Assembly (NCBI RefSeq): GCF_013408655.1
Contig: NZ_JACCBP010000002.1
Coordinates: 744,001 to 808,000 of the forward strand
Length of the DNA stretch: 64,000 nucleotides
From: Pigmentiphaga litoralis
GTDB lineage: Bacteria > Pseudomonadota > Gammaproteobacteria > Burkholderiales > Burkholderiaceae_B
Direction: 5' to 3'
Position numbers and translations under genes: made by a program. Shown here piece after piece: positions 62,535 to 64,000 of this stretch; position 1 is the first letter of the stretch; every line of letters begins with the position of its first letter. Under the pieces are notes generated by a model. That model made no database searches. It was not told where the DNA came from and saw only the letters and a list, made by a program, of their open reading frames with translations.

Positions 62535-63379
62535 TGCCGCCACCCCGTCAGTTTGCGGAACACCAGAGTCACCAGCAGATTGGCGACCATCGCAACGATC
62601 AGCAGGCTGATGATTCCGGCAAACACCCCCGTGGTGTCGAGCTGGCCCGCCGATTTTTCGATGTACCAGCCCAGGCCGCTGCTCGACCCGATCAGTTCGC
62701 CGACCACCGCACCGATCAGGGACAGGCCGACAGCGATCCGGAAAGCGGCCGCGATCCAGGGCAGCACGGCGGGGAGTAGCACGCGCCGCGCGATGTACCA
62801 GGGGCTGGCGCGCATGGTGCGAAGCAGGTCGATCGGGTCCCGATCCAGCGACCGGATGCCTTCGAGCACATTCAGCACGAAAACAAACACCACCATCGAA
62901 AACGACATCATCACCTTGGCCAGCAGACCGATGCCGAACCACAGCACGAACAGCGGCGCGAGCGCGACGCGGGGCAGGCTGTACAGGCCCATGAACAGGG
63001 GCTCGGCCACCCGCGTGGCGCGGTCGAAGCGCGCCATGAGCAGGCCCAGTGCAATGCCGACGCCGCAGCCCATGGCCAGGCCGATGCCGGCTTCGGAAAT
63101 GGTCGTGCTCAGGTGGATCCAGAGGTCACCCGTGCCGGCCAGTATCCACAGGCGTTCGGCGATCAGGCTGGGGCGGCTGCTCCAGAACGGATCGACCAGC
63201 CAGGCGCCGGCGGCTTCCCAGACGGCAAGAATGACCAGCAGCAGGGCGATCTGCTGCACCAGCAGGCGACGCGCGGCGGTCAGCGCACCGGGCTTGCGCG
63301 CAGCGATCTGTGTCTGCGGGGCCGTATCGGCACGCGCCGTCTGCGCGAGCGGCAGGGCGTCGGCAAGAATGCTTTTCAT
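62531..63379 (-). CDS. Aliphatic-sulfonate-type ABC transporter permease (SsuC-like)
   Basis: 282-residue inner-membrane permease with about six helices and the EAA loop ASPWYIARRVLLPAVLPWIA near residue 195, typical of the NitT/TauT family. The ATG at 63379 starts MKSILADALPLAQTARADTA, a soluble tail before the first helix IALLLVILAVWEAAG. Length fits SsuC/TauC. It follows the first binding-protein gene by 14 bases and overlaps the ATPase gene. Confidence 0.92.
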   Translation of the reverse strand: MKSILADALPLAQTARADTAPQTQIAARKPGALTAARRLLVQQIALLLVILAVWEAAGAWLVDPFWSSRPSLIAERLWILAGTGDLWIHLSTTISEAGIGLAMGCGVGIALGLLMARFDRATRVAEPLFMGLYSLPRVALAPLFVLWFGIGLLAKVMMSFSMVVFVFVLNVLEGIRSLDRDPIDLLRTMRASPWYIARRVLLPAVLPWIAAAFRIAVGLSLIGAVVGELIGSSSGLGWYIEKSAGQLDTTGVFAGIISLLIVAMVANLLVTLVFRKLTGWRQ

Positions 63380-63393
63380 GGGCGTCGATCCGT

Positions 63394-64000
63394 TCAGTCT
63401 TTCGGCAGGAAGTCGCCCGCGGTCACCGACTCGTAGGTCGGCGCCTTCAGGGTGAGGTCGCCCGTCTTCATCATCTTGACCATCAGGTCGTAGCCGCCGC
63501 GCGCCATCTTGCCGTCGGGCGACGCCAGCTTGGGCGCTTCTTCGGCCAGCACCTTGCGCAGTTCGGGCTTGAGTGCCGGGAACATCTGGTTGACGCCCGC
63601 AACGACCGCGGCGGGGTCGGTCTGCACCAGGCGTTCGGCGCGGACCACGGCGCGCACCAGCTTGCGTGCCGTCTCGGGGTTGGCCTTGGTCCATTTTTCG
63701 ACCGCGACCAGATCAAGCGCCGGGTACTGCAGGCGGCGATAGTCCTGCACCAGCCGGAACTTGCCGTCGGACGCCAGGGCGGCCTGCACGTCGGGTGTCG
63801 TCAGCATGCCGGCGGCCACTGATCCGCTTTCGATCGCGGCGCGCATCGGACCGCCCGTGCCCACCCCGATCAGCTGAAAGTCGCGATCGGGATGGAAGCC
63901 CGCCTCGTTGATGAAGTAGCGGATCGTGTTGTCGGTCAGGCTGCCCGCCGACGTGATGCCCACCGGCTTGCTGCGCAGGTCGGCCAGGGTCTTGGCGGGT
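63394..64000 (-). CDS. SsuA/NrtA-like ABC substrate-binding protein (5' end beyond window)
   Basis: C-terminal part (about 202 residues) of a periplasmic binding protein of the nitrate/sulfonate/bicarbonate family. Readable blocks are AKTLADLRSKPVGITSAGS, TDNTIRYFINEAGFHPDRDF, QLIGVGTGGPMRAAIESGSV and AAGMLTTPDVQAAL. The start codon and signal peptide lie to the right of the window. It heads the operon SBP-permease-ATPase-SBP2-monooxygenase as far as can be seen. Confidence 0.88.
   Translation of the reverse strand, partial: PAKTLADLRSKPVGITSAGSLTDNTIRYFINEAGFHPDRDFQLIGVGTGGPMRAAIESGSVAAGMLTTPDVQAALASDGKFRLVQDYRRLQYPALDLVAVEKWTKANPETARKLVRAVVRAERLVQTDPAAVVAGVNQMFPALKPELRKVLAEEAPKLASPDGKMARGGYDLMVKMMKTGDLTLKAPTYESVTAGDFLPKD

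Overview
The window is about 64 kb of high-GC chromosomal DNA, fully occupied by genes and with both ends cut inside genes. The gene content points to a betaproteobacterium of the Burkholderiales, most likely Alcaligenaceae (Bordetella/Achromobacter-like). The grounds are several Bug-type solute receptors, the cysB, valS, holC, pepA, lptF block, a class I fumarase beside a YqhA protein, and AlaS, EF-G and AcsA proteins of betaproteobacterial type. This placement is inferred from gene families; no 16S rRNA gene is present.

Layout. 1-5.3 kb: branched-chain amino-acid permeases (livM partial, livH), D-amino-acid dehydrogenase dadA, and a ugpB/ugpQ pair for glycerophosphodiester use. 5.3-6.1 kb: a metallophosphoesterase. 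6.2-16.5 kb: a tightly packed type IVb pilus operon related to the thin pilus of plasmid R64 (TcpQ/PilL-like, pilN, pilO2, pilP, pilQ, pilR, pilS, pilV), ending in an unrecognised secreted protein. 16.5-21 kb: a CAP-domain lipoprotein, a YqaE membrane peptide, alaS and a TusA-like protein. 21-25.5 kb: a siderophore receptor and a stand-alone EF-G. 25.8-29.8 kb: two paralogous ketopantoate-reductase-like genes around a Bug receptor and a class II aldolase. 29.9-38.9 kb: core genes valS, DUF2486, holC and pepA on one strand; lptF, cysB and an iron-regulated DUF2325 gene on the other; and an NlpC/P60 lipoprotein. 39-45.8 kb: a GlcG/HbpS-like protein, an UMF1-type MFS transporter, fumarase, YqhA and acetyl-CoA synthetase. 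45.8-47.1 kb: a gene-poor stretch with a regulatory region, tRNA-Ser(GGA) and the tail of a decayed cupin gene. 47.1-51 kb: a methyltransferase and a FepA-like receptor. 51-54.9 kb: a LysR regulator, a YdcZ-type permease, a Bug receptor, an exported RidA protein and a signal-peptide-only Bug remnant. 54.9-59.4 kb: a three-subunit periplasmic FAD/cytochrome c dehydrogenase and its TetR regulator. 59.5-64 kb: an aliphatic-sulfonate-type ABC transporter with an FMN-dependent monooxygenase.

How the genes work together. The pilus operon supplies secretin, ATPase, inner-membrane platform, major pilin and a PilV tip protein. It has no prepilin peptidase, lytic transglycosylase or PilM inside it, so these must come from elsewhere. 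Its first gene appears to have its ribosome-binding site inside one of two mutually exclusive RNA hairpins. Iron control is suggested by Fur-like sites before both TonB receptors and before the DUF2325 gene. The Bug and RidA genes at 53-54.7 kb share an identically spaced 76-base upstream element. The dehydrogenase and sulfonate modules meet at a perfect 20-base TetR-type palindrome.

All calls come from reading the sequence and translations by eye; no database search was possible. No rRNA, intact insertion sequence, integrase or CRISPR array was seen.
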